From Chryseobacterium lactis (GTDB taxonomy: Bacteria > Bacteroidota > Bacteroidia > Flavobacteriales > Weeksellaceae), in NCBI RefSeq assembly GCF_003815875.1, contig NZ_CP033924.1:124001-188000 (forward strand): a stretch of DNA of 64,000 nt, read 5' to 3'. Each line of letters starts with the position of its first letter. The first letter of the stretch is position 1. The translations under genes were made by a program, and so were the position numbers. Positions 25,939-33,433 of the stretch are shown here, piece by piece. The notes below the pieces were generated by a model that was not told the origin of the DNA, made no database searches, and saw only the letters and a program-made list of their open reading frames with translations.

Positions 25939-26712
25939 TTAAAAATCAAAACCTGGTATACGGCAAACCGGCGGGCATGGTTTTGCCCAATCATAGGTAT
26001 TTGCCTCAGTTAATGCACTACTTCCTGTATTTTGAAGATTTTCAAGGAAAGAAATAAACACCAGAGTTACCAACATTCTTCCATAGACATCATTGTATCT
26101 TAATCCGAATGAGCATACGATTTTTTTCAACCCCATATTGGAAAGGCATAAATCTGCGGTAGGCACATAAAATCTGGTAAATATTCTCGATCCTTTGTAA
26201 TCCGTACATTCCTTATAAAACCAATCCATCCCCTCATTTCTCCACTTTTCAATAGCATCCAGGGCTTTATCCTGTTCAAGAACAGGTTTGCTGGCTATAG
26301 GAAAAGTCATTAGGGCATTTTTATCAATATTTTGAAGATCTTTGGAAAGGAGAGCATTTTTAACGACCGTATATTCTTGTATCTCCTGAAGTTTCAGATC
26401 ATTTTCCAGCGGACAAAGAAGGCTGCAAGGAAACTCGTCCAAATCTTTTCTGTGGCCTTTTTCATCCATAGGAACGAGAATAATAATAACCTGGTTATCA
26501 TAAATTCCCATTGCTACACAAAATTCTTCATATCCACTATTTTTCCTCATCCAGTCAAGATGTCCGTCCCCTATTTCAAAAATGTAGTTGGTAGGAATCA
26601 GTTTTTCAAGTTCAGGATAATTAGATAGATGTAAACTCCATTGATCCATTGCTGTTCTGCAATCGTCTTTACGAAGCATGAAATCTTCACTGTTTAATAT
26701 TGTCATAATCAT
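25939..26712 (-). CDS. Cytoplasmic protein of unknown function at the head of the two-component operon
   Basis: About 257 residues from ATG at 26712 (26706 is an alternative). The longer frame from 26760 adds residues that look non-native. It has no signal peptide and no membrane helix. It contains LIPTNYIFEIGDGHLDWMRK and ends with a cysteine/proline-rich DWAKPCPPVCRIPGFDF. No family recognised. It is followed after 18 bases by the membrane protein, kinase and regulator genes, suggesting a four-gene unit. It may be a signalling accessory or an effector-related factor. Confidence 0.5.
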   Translation of the reverse strand: MIMTILNSEDFMLRKDDCRTAMDQWSLHLSNYPELEKLIPTNYIFEIGDGHLDWMRKNSGYEEFCVAMGIYDNQVIIILVPMDEKGHRKDLDEFPCSLLCPLENDLKLQEIQEYTVVKNALLSKDLQNIDKNALMTFPIASKPVLEQDKALDAIEKWRNEGMDWFYKECTDYKGSRIFTRFYVPTADLCLSNMGLKKIVCSFGLRYNDVYGRMLVTLVFISFLENLQNTGSSALTEANTYDWAKPCPPVCRIPGFDF

Positions 26713-26773
26713 GGCATTTTTAAGTTGTATAAAAATATACAAACTACACATGTTATGCAAGTAAGAATTTTAA

Positions 26774-27394
26774 TTAATAATTTCTCACTGTAATATGATA
26801 ACAACTCTGTTGCTTTTCTTTGATGTAATAAATTCTACCAGCATCGGCATAATGCTTTAAAATTTTCTCTAATGCCGCTTCCATTTTCGGATTGTATTTG
26901 AGAACATCATTGAATCTGATATAAGAGATGTCAAAAGAATTTCCGTAGTTGTGAGAACTTATCCCTAAAGATGCATTGGAATTCACTCTTCTGAGTCTGC
27001 ATTGATCTTCCAACGTTCTGGTAATTGACGACACCGTAAATGTTCCTCCTTTGGTATTTTTACTGAATTTGGAACCCATATTTTCTAATGTAGTTTTTGC
27101 TTTGGAAACCATATAAGGTCTGCTGTAATCAAGTCTTTGAATACGATAGCCTTTTCCACTTTTTTTAATCTTATGAAATTTTCCTTTAGTGATATACTTT
27201 TGTACTGTTTTGGAATCTTTCAGCAACTGTACTCCAAAACTTTTTGAAGCATCAAGATGTGGCTTATATAATGCAGTAGGCTCTACCTTCAACACAGAGG
27301 TAAGATCATAGCACGGAAAAGCTTTTTTCGTTGTCTGCGAATAATGTAGACTATAAATAAAAGGTACGAAGACCACACAAAGAAACTTTTTCAT
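26774..27394 (-). CDS. DUF5715 family exported protein (M15-like peptidase fold)
   Basis: 206 residues with an N-terminal signal segment (MKKFLCVVFVPFIYSLHYSQ). The C-terminal half shows the DUF5715 pattern VSSITRTLEDQCRLRRVNSN, then SLGISSHNYGNSFDISYIRF and a late YHITVRNY. The SxHxxGxxxD(I) arrangement and the final histidine are reminiscent of zinc D-Ala-D-Ala carboxypeptidases (M15/VanY), where S-x-H and D bind zinc. Peptidoglycan processing in the periplasm is likely but not demonstrated. It is a separate unit from the two-component genes, which start 62 bases downstream. Confidence 0.75.
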   Translation of the reverse strand: MKKFLCVVFVPFIYSLHYSQTTKKAFPCYDLTSVLKVEPTALYKPHLDASKSFGVQLLKDSKTVQKYITKGKFHKIKKSGKGYRIQRLDYSRPYMVSKAKTTLENMGSKFSKNTKGGTFTVSSITRTLEDQCRLRRVNSNASLGISSHNYGNSFDISYIRFNDVLKYNPKMEAALEKILKHYADAGRIYYIKEKQQSCYHITVRNY

Positions 27395-27579
27395 TAACTA
27401 CCCTTTTAAATTACTAATGAAGAATAAAACGTTTATGTTATATCTTTCAACTTTGATAATAAAACTATCTGCAAAAATCCCAAACAAACATTAAACCAAA
27501 TTATCAAAATTGTAATCTTTCTTCTCTTATTTTTGAAATATTTTTTCAGATTTATCTTTTTACTTTAAGATATAAATTT

Positions 27580-27587
27580 TACATTTG
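27580..27587 (+). promoter_or_regulatory. -7 promoter element of aqpZ
   Basis: TACATTTG fits TAnnTTTG and overlaps the upstream in-frame ATG at 27585, which argues that translation starts at 27612 instead. Confidence 0.5.
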
Positions 27588-27611
27588 AGATGCATTTTAA
27601 AAATAAACAAC

Positions 27612-28331
27612 ATGATAAAAAAACTTTTTGCTGAATTTTTCGGCACATTTTGGCTTGTTTTCGGAGGTTGCGGAAGTGCTGTTTTCGCGGCCGGTGTTCC
27701 AGACATTGGTATCGGACTTTTAGGAGTTGCCCTTGCTTTTGGTCTTACGGTTTTAACAATGGCTTATGCCGTAGGGCATATTTCCGGAGGGCATTTTAAT
27801 CCCGCTGTCTCTTTCGGACTTTTGGCTGGTGGAAGATTTTCCGCGAAAGATCTTATCCCTTATATTGTAGCACAATGTCTTGGAGCAATCGTTGCTGCAG
27901 GATGTCTGTATACAATCCTTAACGGAGCTGGAGTGGTAGATTTTTCTAAACCCGGAGCTTTTGCCACTAACTTCTACGGAGAAGCGGTCTACAACGGAAA
28001 AGCATTTAGTATGGGAGCAGCATTCCTGGCTGAATTCTTATTAACCGCTTTTTTCCTTATTGTGATCATGGGAGCTACGGATAAATGGGCTAATGGTAAG
28101 TTTGCAGGGATCGCGATCGGTCTTGCTCTTACTTTGATTCACTTAATTTCTATTCCAATCACCAATACTTCTGTAAACCCTGCAAGATCTCTTTCTCAGG
28201 CTGTTTTTGCAGGTGGATTGGCAATGTCACAACTTTGGTTGTTCTGGGTAGCCCCTATTTTGGGTGGAATTGTAGGCGGATTGATCTACAAATTCTTACT
28301 TCAGAGAGATACTGCGGAAATTGCTGATTAA
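27612..28331 (+). CDS. aqpZ: Aquaporin Z family water channel
   Basis: 239 residues from ATG 27612, beginning [20 protein letters not shown]. Six membrane helices with the two half-helix NPA motifs [10 protein letters not shown] and [12 protein letters not shown], plus the [18 protein letters not shown] helix 1 signature typical of AqpZ rather than the glycerol facilitator GlpF. It allows rapid water movement across the inner membrane. The shorter start is preferred because the -7 box covers the upstream ATG. A perfect palindromic terminator follows. Confidence 0.93.
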   Translation: MIKKLFAEFFGTFWLVFGGCGSAVFAAGVPDIGIGLLGVALAFGLTVLTMAYAVGHISGGHFNPAVSFGLLAGGRFSAKDLIPYIVAQCLGAIVAAGCLYTILNGAGVVDFSKPGAFATNFYGEAVYNGKAFSMGAAFLAEFLLTAFFLIVIMGATDKWANGKFAGIAIGLALTLIHLISIPITNTSVNPARSLSQAVFAGGLAMSQLWLFWVAPILGGIVGGLIYKFLLQRDTAEIAD

Positions 28332-28358
28332 TTAAATTAAAGATAAATTTTTAAAAAA

Positions 28359-28394
28359 ATAAACTATCTCGATCGAGATAGTTTATTTTTTTTT
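28359..28394 (+). terminator. Terminator of aqpZ
   Basis: Arms AAACTATCTC and GAGATAGTTT around GATC, followed by a run of T. The palindrome is perfect. Confidence 0.9.
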
Positions 28395-28472
28395 TACAAC
28401 AATTGTAAAATCAGAAATTTTTAATAATGGATAAAAACCCCATTATTAGGCTGAAAAAGCTGGTGTACAATT

Positions 28473-29330
28473 TTATTTTAGAATACTCAGATCCTTGAAG
28501 ATGGCTTTTGTAATTTCTTTTCTACAGGATCCAAAATTTGATCCATTTGCCTTTCTATCCTGCAGGAGTCTGGTTGCAAAAAAATAAGTACCATTCTTAT
28601 TTTCTATACTCCCTATCCACCAGCCGGTATTCATTCCATTGTCTCTTGTCCAGCCTGTTTTCGATCTAATGGTAAAATCTTCATTTTGTTCAGTGATCAT
28701 TACTCTTTTTACGATTTCAATATTTCTTTTTGAAAACGGAAGTTCTTCTGTATAAAGTTTCTTCATAAATTCGGCCTGATTGAAAGGCGAAATTCCAAAT
28801 TTTCCAAAATTCCAGAAATCAGGATCTGTCTGTGATAGGTCAAGGTTTCCGTAATGAGCCCGTGTCAAATACTTTTTATAGTTTTCTTTACCAATCTTCT
28901 TTGCCAATTCTACAAACACCCAACCCGCTGATACCTCAAACGCTTCTTTTACCGTCATATCATGGTAGATATCAGGTCTAAAGCCGTATTTCAAAGTATC
29001 TGTCTTTCCTATCCATTTTACCATTTCATTTTCATCCTGAATGGTTTTGGTTTCTAATGCAATTAATAGGTTAATGACTTTGAAAGTAGAAGCAGGCAAT
29101 GTTTCTTTTCTCACATTAACAGTATCAGACAAAAACCATTTGCGCCTGTTGTTATCATAAATCACAATCGAGCCTTCTACATGGCATTCATCAAAGTATT
29201 TTTTGAAATCACTTTTAACTACCAGCTCTGCTTTATTAATTTTTTCTGAATGATTAAAATCTTTATTCACTGAACAAGAAATTGTCAGTCCAACAATACT
29301 AATAAATTGAATAATCTGTCCTAATCTCAT
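28473..29330 (-). CDS. Class D (OXA-type) beta-lactamase, divergent
   Basis: 285 residues. Lipoprotein-like N-terminus (IIQFISIVGLTISC, the cysteine as possible lipidation site). Active-site motif I is PASTFKVIN (Ser and Lys of SxxK). Motif II reads VSAGWVFVELAKKIG: the Ser is kept but the usual Val/Ile two positions on is Gly. Motif YGN is in AHYGNLDLS, and KTG is in RSKTGWTRDNG. The tryptophan region FWNFGKFGISPFNQ aligns with the family. The enzyme would hydrolyse penicillins in the periplasm. Spectrum cannot be read from sequence. No mobile element flanks it, so it looks chromosomal and intrinsic. Activity is likely but the SxG motif is a caution. Confidence 0.85.
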   Translation of the reverse strand: MRLGQIIQFISIVGLTISCSVNKDFNHSEKINKAELVVKSDFKKYFDECHVEGSIVIYDNNRRKWFLSDTVNVRKETLPASTFKVINLLIALETKTIQDENEMVKWIGKTDTLKYGFRPDIYHDMTVKEAFEVSAGWVFVELAKKIGKENYKKYLTRAHYGNLDLSQTDPDFWNFGKFGISPFNQAEFMKKLYTEELPFSKRNIEIVKRVMITEQNEDFTIRSKTGWTRDNGMNTGWWIGSIENKNGTYFFATRLLQDRKANGSNFGSCRKEITKAIFKDLSILK

Positions 29331-29401
29331 GGTATCAATATAAATTCTAAAAATAAAATATGAAATGAGTGACTGTTTAGTAAAGACATACTAGAAAATT
29401 A

Positions 29402-30070
29402 TCATTTATACAGATTCTGCCTCTCAATAATATTTTCTAATGTTACTGATAAACTTTCAATATCCCCACCATCAGGATGAAAAACCCACAAAGAATTCCC
29501 ATCTCTGTAATCTATACATAAAAGCTTTGTACCTTCTGAACCTATTGTTAAACAATTCGAAATATCTTTATAGTTCAAATCTTGACCTTTTGAAGAGATT
29601 CCACCAGTGACCTCTATTAATGAATTTGCAAACCCTTTTAATTGGCTAATTGTAAGATAAGACGTTCCGTCAACATTTATTTTTTCACAAAGCTGGTTAA
29701 GATCATACAGATTAAAGTTCTCTTCGTTTGAAAAAATTGAAATTTGAGGATCGAATTTGCGACTGATCAAGTAATCAAAATAGGCTAAGGGGATTTCAAC
29801 TTTTGCTCGATCCAGAATAGTTGTCAGTTGTTTTATTGTTTTTTTCTTTGTTTCAATAGTGATATTGGGATCAGAATATCCAAACTTATCTGATTTCCAT
29901 TGTACTGTATTAAACTTAAACTCCCTTGAACACTCCGGGCAATGTATGATCATAAAAGTCATTTTCTTTTCGGATGCATTGTATAGAAAGTCATAATCAT
30001 GTTTGCTTAGCTTCTTGGCTTCAATTGTTTTTCCACAATCCCAAGGGTAAGGACAAATAATATCTTCCAT
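29402..30070 (-). CDS. Unknown protein with N-terminal cysteines and SUKH-like C-terminus
   Basis: 222 residues. The N-terminal 50 residues carry CPYPWDCGKT and IIHCPECSREFKF, two cysteine pairs that could form a zinc ribbon. The C-terminal end LCIDYRDGNSLWVFHPDGGD, then SLSVTLENII, resembles SMI1/KNR4 (SUKH) proteins, many of which are immunity proteins of polymorphic toxins. No toxin gene is adjacent. The sequence is more AT-rich than its neighbours. It may be an orphan immunity gene. The SUKH assignment is by eye and tentative. Confidence 0.5.
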   Translation of the reverse strand: MEDIICPYPWDCGKTIEAKKLSKHDYDFLYNASEKKMTFMIIHCPECSREFKFNTVQWKSDKFGYSDPNITIETKKKTIKQLTTILDRAKVEIPLAYFDYLISRKFDPQISIFSNEENFNLYDLNQLCEKINVDGTSYLTISQLKGFANSLIEVTGGISSKGQDLNYKDISNCLTIGSEGTKLLCIDYRDGNSLWVFHPDGGDIESLSVTLENIIERQNLYK

Positions 30071-30203
30071 ATTCCTTTTTCAATAATAAGTAATCTCAAT
30101 GAAAATTATATAAAACAATAACCATTTACGGCAGTATAATATTATTTATAGCTCACTCGTAAACAATATCATCATCCTCGCTAATATACAAAAAGAAAGC
30201 ATC

Positions 30204-30231
30204 AAAAAAGCCCTGTATTCCGACAGAGCTT
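30204..30231 (-). terminator. Terminator after the MmcB-like gene
   Basis: Minus-strand arms AAGCTCTGT and ACAGGGCTT (one G-T pair), then TTTTTT. It directly abuts the stop codon at 30232. Confidence 0.8.
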
Positions 30232-30777
30232 CTATTTTCTTTTTTTTATATCAAAAGGATTTTTAAAAATAAGTTCTTCCAGTTTTCCTTTGATCTCCAT
30301 TTTACGCTGAAGCAGATTTAAAGCCATTTTTCTGATAAAAAGATCTTTATCATTTAACTTCCAGTAAGAATCTTCATGAAGTTTTTTCGGTGGACGAATT
30401 AAATAAAATTCCGTTTCCCAGGTGTCTGCATTGTGATAAAACTCGATAATTCCACAATGTTCAGGAATGAGACTAGCCTCTACCATTCCCATCGGAAGCA
30501 AAAAACTGAATGCATTACAAACATAATCACCACACGAAATTTTATCGTGTTTCAAAAATGTCTCGCCCGTCTCTCTGTTGATATAGGATTTTTTAAAATC
30601 ATTTTTAAAATCACTTTTTGAAAATTTGATTTCAATTTCATGACTTAGCCCTTCTGCATCAACGATGAGGATATCAGCTTCCCAGTCTGCCTGAAAATAA
30701 TTCGTAAGAACAAGCTCTTTCTCAAAGTCACAATGAGAATGAATATAAGCGTGAACAAGTTCTTCTATTTTGATCAT
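30232..30777 (-). CDS. MmcB-like protein with PD-(D/E)xK nuclease fold
   Basis: 181 residues. Core motif: ADWEADILIVDAEGLSHEIE followed by IKFSKSDFKNDF, giving the D...ExK pattern of the PD-(D/E)xK fold (D in EADIL, E-x-K in EIEIK). A similar arrangement occurs in MmcB, a DNA-repair protein of Alphaproteobacteria. The remaining part (KHDKISCGDYVCNAFSFLLP) is consistent with that family. It may act on DNA, but homology is distant. A heptamer tandem repeat lies in its upstream region. Confidence 0.55.
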   Translation of the reverse strand: MIKIEELVHAYIHSHCDFEKELVLTNYFQADWEADILIVDAEGLSHEIEIKFSKSDFKNDFKKSYINRETGETFLKHDKISCGDYVCNAFSFLLPMGMVEASLIPEHCGIIEFYHNADTWETEFYLIRPPKKLHEDSYWKLNDKDLFIRKMALNLLQRKMEIKGKLEELIFKNPFDIKKRK

Positions 30778-30792
30778 GATGTGAAGAGTTAA

Positions 30793-30820
30793 GATAATAG
30801 ATAATAGATAATAGATAATA
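30793..30820. repeat. Perfect tandem heptamer (GATAATA x4)
   Basis: Four exact copies of GATAATA just upstream of the MmcB-like gene start codon. Slippage here could alter spacing of the 5' region. Confidence 0.9.
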
Positions 30821-30947
30821 GACGAAGAGATGAGAGATTTAAAAAGAGTAAAACCAACAACTGACAGTTATCAATTTTAAATGCTAAACTTTAAACGTTT
30901 GATTTCACTCTTAAAACCCGACAACAAATCCATAACAGTTAAAGTTT

Positions 30948-31940
30948 TTAGCTCACCAAAAGGCTGCAACCACGGATATCAGAGTGGTCTATTCTTCCCA
31001 ATACCTGAAATGTATCGCCTGTTATTTTTCCCAGATCCTGAGTAGCAATAAAAGAACAGGAATGGATATTGGCAAGGTCAATAATATTAATGGCTCCCGT
31101 TCTTCCCTCTTTTTCGTAGGAGAAAGGATCTTCAGCATTTCTTACCATAATCCTCATCCAATTGGGGCATTCGTATTCATTATTTCCCATTGAATATGCC
31201 TGTGACAGCAATTCTGTCATAGAATATTCGGAATATATTTTATCTGTTTTAAGACCGTCTTTTAGGATTTTAAGGAGTTCGTCTTTTGTCATTTCTTCTT
31301 TTCGGCCTTTCATTCCTCCGGTTTCAATCACGGTTAAGTTTTCAAGAAAACTTAGCGAGTCTTCACTCTTCTCAGCATGACAATAGTCCAAAAAGTCTAA
31401 CAGGGCAAAGGAAACTCCAAAAAGAATCACCTTTTTATCCTTCAATTGATTCAAAAGGTCAAAAAGTTCGGCATGGTTGTAAAGGAAATATCCGTTTTCC
31501 GGTTTTCCTGATTTTTTCATCAGATAATCAACCATGTAAATCAATGATGAATTCTGTTTTTCAAGATAGCTTGGAAGCAATCCGAGAAAAATAAAATCTT
31601 CAGGTTTGCCAATAAACTGTTCAAAACTTTTATAAATACTTTCCTCATATAAACCCGGATCAGCAATATGATGTTTCGAAAGATTCATCTGGGTTGTCCC
31701 TGAACTTTGAAAAAACAGATCAGTGGTCACATTTTTATCCAGAATCTGATGGTTTTTAAACATTTCTATAGGCAGAAAAGGGATTCTCACCAGACTGTCA
31801 ACCTCATCAGGGTTTATTTTTAAAAAGTCAACGAATTTCCTGTATATCTCAACATTTTCGTATTGATAACGAAATGTTTCCAATGATGCTTCAAGGAAAT
31901 CCTGCTCTGTTTGTATGTTGAATATATTTTCCAATTTCAT
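30948..31940 (-). CDS. LuxE/acyl-protein synthetase-like protein
   Basis: 330 residues of the LuxE/PaaK-like branch of the ANL superfamily. It begins MKLENIFNIQTEQDFLEASL, then IPFLPIEMFKNHQI, the nucleotide-loop-like FFQSSGTTQMNLSKHHI, ETGGMKGRKEEM and SEYSMTELLSQAYS, the last two matching the A5-type region. In luminous bacteria LuxE activates fatty acids for reduction, but non-luminous Flavobacteriia carry homologues of unknown substrate. No luxA, luxB, luxC or luxD is nearby. It may activate a sugar-linked or lipid acyl group in envelope biosynthesis. Monocistronic. Confidence 0.75.
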   Translation of the reverse strand: MKLENIFNIQTEQDFLEASLETFRYQYENVEIYRKFVDFLKINPDEVDSLVRIPFLPIEMFKNHQILDKNVTTDLFFQSSGTTQMNLSKHHIADPGLYEESIYKSFEQFIGKPEDFIFLGLLPSYLEKQNSSLIYMVDYLMKKSGKPENGYFLYNHAELFDLLNQLKDKKVILFGVSFALLDFLDYCHAEKSEDSLSFLENLTVIETGGMKGRKEEMTKDELLKILKDGLKTDKIYSEYSMTELLSQAYSMGNNEYECPNWMRIMVRNAEDPFSYEKEGRTGAINIIDLANIHSCSFIATQDLGKITGDTFQVLGRIDHSDIRGCSLLVS

Positions 31941-32097
31941 AGTTTCTTGATCATTATTACCACCTCATTATAAAGCAGTTAACAGAAAATAGAATATTAA
32001 TTAATAAATTTTTAACACCACAGTCGCATTTTGGTAAACTTCTTGCAAGTACTTATTCGGAATATGGATTAAAAAAAGAATAGGTTTCGGTCTATTC

Positions 32098-32131
32098 GAA
32101 AATTACCTCTCAGGAGGTAATTTTTTTTTGT
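32098..32131 (-). terminator. Terminator of the queD-lpxH unit
   Basis: Arms AATTACCTC and GAGGTAATT with a 4-base loop, flanked by A and T runs, one base after the lpxH stop. Confidence 0.75.
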
Positions 32132-32132
32132 C

Positions 32133-32903
32133 TTATTTTTCAAAAACCTTGAGTTCAAAATCTTTTTCAAAAACGCCGTAGGTAAAATAAGAAATCCAGT
32201 CACCCAGATTAATATATTTTGAATCCGGATCCATATCAAGTACCATTGGCAGATGCCTGTGTCCATAGATGAAATAATCAATCTTTTCTGTTTTCAACTT
32301 TTCCTTAGAATAGATGATCAGGAACTCTTTATCTTCACCCAGAAACGCTTTATCTTCTTCTCCGGAAATCATTTTATTTTTTTGAGAAAGATACAATGCA
32401 ACTTTCATGGCAATATCAGGATGAAGCCACTTGAAGAACCATTGCGCTATAGGATTGGTAAATAACTTCTTCATCCTCTTGTATCCTTTATCTCCGGGGC
32501 CGAGACCGTCGCCATGAGCCAGTAAAAACTGTTTGCCGCCCATTTCAAAATATTGTTTCTGATAAAAAACAGTACATCCGATTTCTTCTTCCAAATAATC
32601 TTTCATCCACAAATCATGGTTTCCGACAAAGAAATAAATATGAATTCCTCTGTCTTTCAGCTCTGCAATCTTTCCAAGAACCCGTACATATCCTTTGGGT
32701 ACCACATGCTTCCACTCGTGCCAAAAGTCAAAAAGATCACCCATCAAAAACAAAACCTGTGCATCTTCCTTGATCTCATCCATCCAGCGTATAAACTTCT
32801 CTTCACGCACCTTACTCTCTTTTGGAGTAGGAGCACCAAAATGCTGGTCTGAAGCGAAGTACACCTTTTTTCCAGGTTCTAAATTAATTGTAGTTTTTAA
32901 CAC
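32133..32903 (-). CDS. lpxH: UDP-2,3-diacylglucosamine diphosphatase-like metallophosphatase (LpxH-type)
   Basis: 256 residues of the calcineurin-like phosphoesterase superfamily. Motifs in order: ASDQHFG (D-x-H), FLMGDLFDFWHEWK (GDxxD), FFVGNHDLWMKDY (GNHD), LLAHGDGLGPGD, and YGHRHLPMV (GHxH). The central helix KKLFTNPIAQWFFKWLHPDI is typical of LpxH. It would remove UMP from UDP-2,3-diacylglucosamine to give lipid X in lipid A synthesis. Length fits LpxH/LpxH2. It lies 23 bases after queD on the same strand. Confidence 0.85.
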   Translation of the reverse strand: MLKTTINLEPGKKVYFASDQHFGAPTPKESKVREEKFIRWMDEIKEDAQVLFLMGDLFDFWHEWKHVVPKGYVRVLGKIAELKDRGIHIYFFVGNHDLWMKDYLEEEIGCTVFYQKQYFEMGGKQFLLAHGDGLGPGDKGYKRMKKLFTNPIAQWFFKWLHPDIAMKVALYLSQKNKMISGEEDKAFLGEDKEFLIIYSKEKLKTEKIDYFIYGHRHLPMVLDMDPDSKYINLGDWISYFTYGVFEKDFELKVFEK

Positions 32904-32926
32904 CTTCTGAGTTTTGTTGAATAAAA

Positions 32927-33373
32927 TTATTGATTATCTTCTGCAAACCATTCTCCATAAGAGTTTTCTGTCTCATGAAGTTTAAGATAGGCAAGGGAAA
33001 TTCCTTCAGGAAGTTTTGATTTTATTTTTGAAGCAATGGCATACAGCATGTTTTCACAAGTCGGTTGAAAGCTGCAATAAATTACTTTATGTCCTCTCTG
33101 CTCAAGCTCATCACCCAGTTCTTTGTGCGGAGATAAAGCATTAAGAAGAACCGCATGATCCCATACATCTACAATTTCAGATTTTACGATACTTTTGATA
33201 TCTCCAAAATCTACCACCATCCCGTTTTTAGGGTTTTCCATATCATTAATGGGCTTACCTTTCACTGTTACAAACAGCTTATAGGAATGCCCGTGCATAT
33301 TTTTACATTTCCCATCGTAATTGTACAGTACGTGAGCTGTTTCGAATGTAAAAATTTTTGTTATACGTATCAT
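32927..33373 (-). CDS. queD: 6-carboxy-5,6,7,8-tetrahydropterin synthase (QueD / PTPS family)
   Basis: 148 residues from ATG 33373, beginning MIRITKIFTFETAHVLYNYD. An upstream in-frame ATG at 33391 is rejected because a TATCTTTG promoter box lies at 33378-33385. Zinc ligands are the histidines in FETAHVL and NMHGHSYKL, and the catalytic cysteine is in GKCKNMHGH. The C-terminal glutamate is in YLKLHETENSYGEWF. It converts 7,8-dihydroneopterin triphosphate to the queuosine precursor or to pyruvoyl-tetrahydropterin. QueD is the likelier. Co-transcribed with lpxH. Confidence 0.88.
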   Translation of the reverse strand: MIRITKIFTFETAHVLYNYDGKCKNMHGHSYKLFVTVKGKPINDMENPKNGMVVDFGDIKSIVKSEIVDVWDHAVLLNALSPHKELGDELEQRGHKVIYCSFQPTCENMLYAIASKIKSKLPEGISLAYLKLHETENSYGEWFAEDNQ

Positions 33374-33377
33374 ACTG

Positions 33378-33385
33378 CAAAGATA
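33378..33385 (-). promoter_or_regulatory. -7 promoter element of queD
   Basis: Minus-strand TATCTTTG, exact match, ending 4 bases upstream of the chosen ATG at 33373. The spacing suggests a leaderless mRNA and excludes the upstream ATG. Confidence 0.5.
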
Positions 33386-33433
33386 GGACAAAACAGTTGA
33401 ACACAGAAAAGACTCTTTATTTTACCGATGTTT

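Noticed and set aside
30793..30820. GATAATA tandem repeat as a CRISPR
   Set aside because: Units are 7 bases with no spacers and no cas genes are in view.
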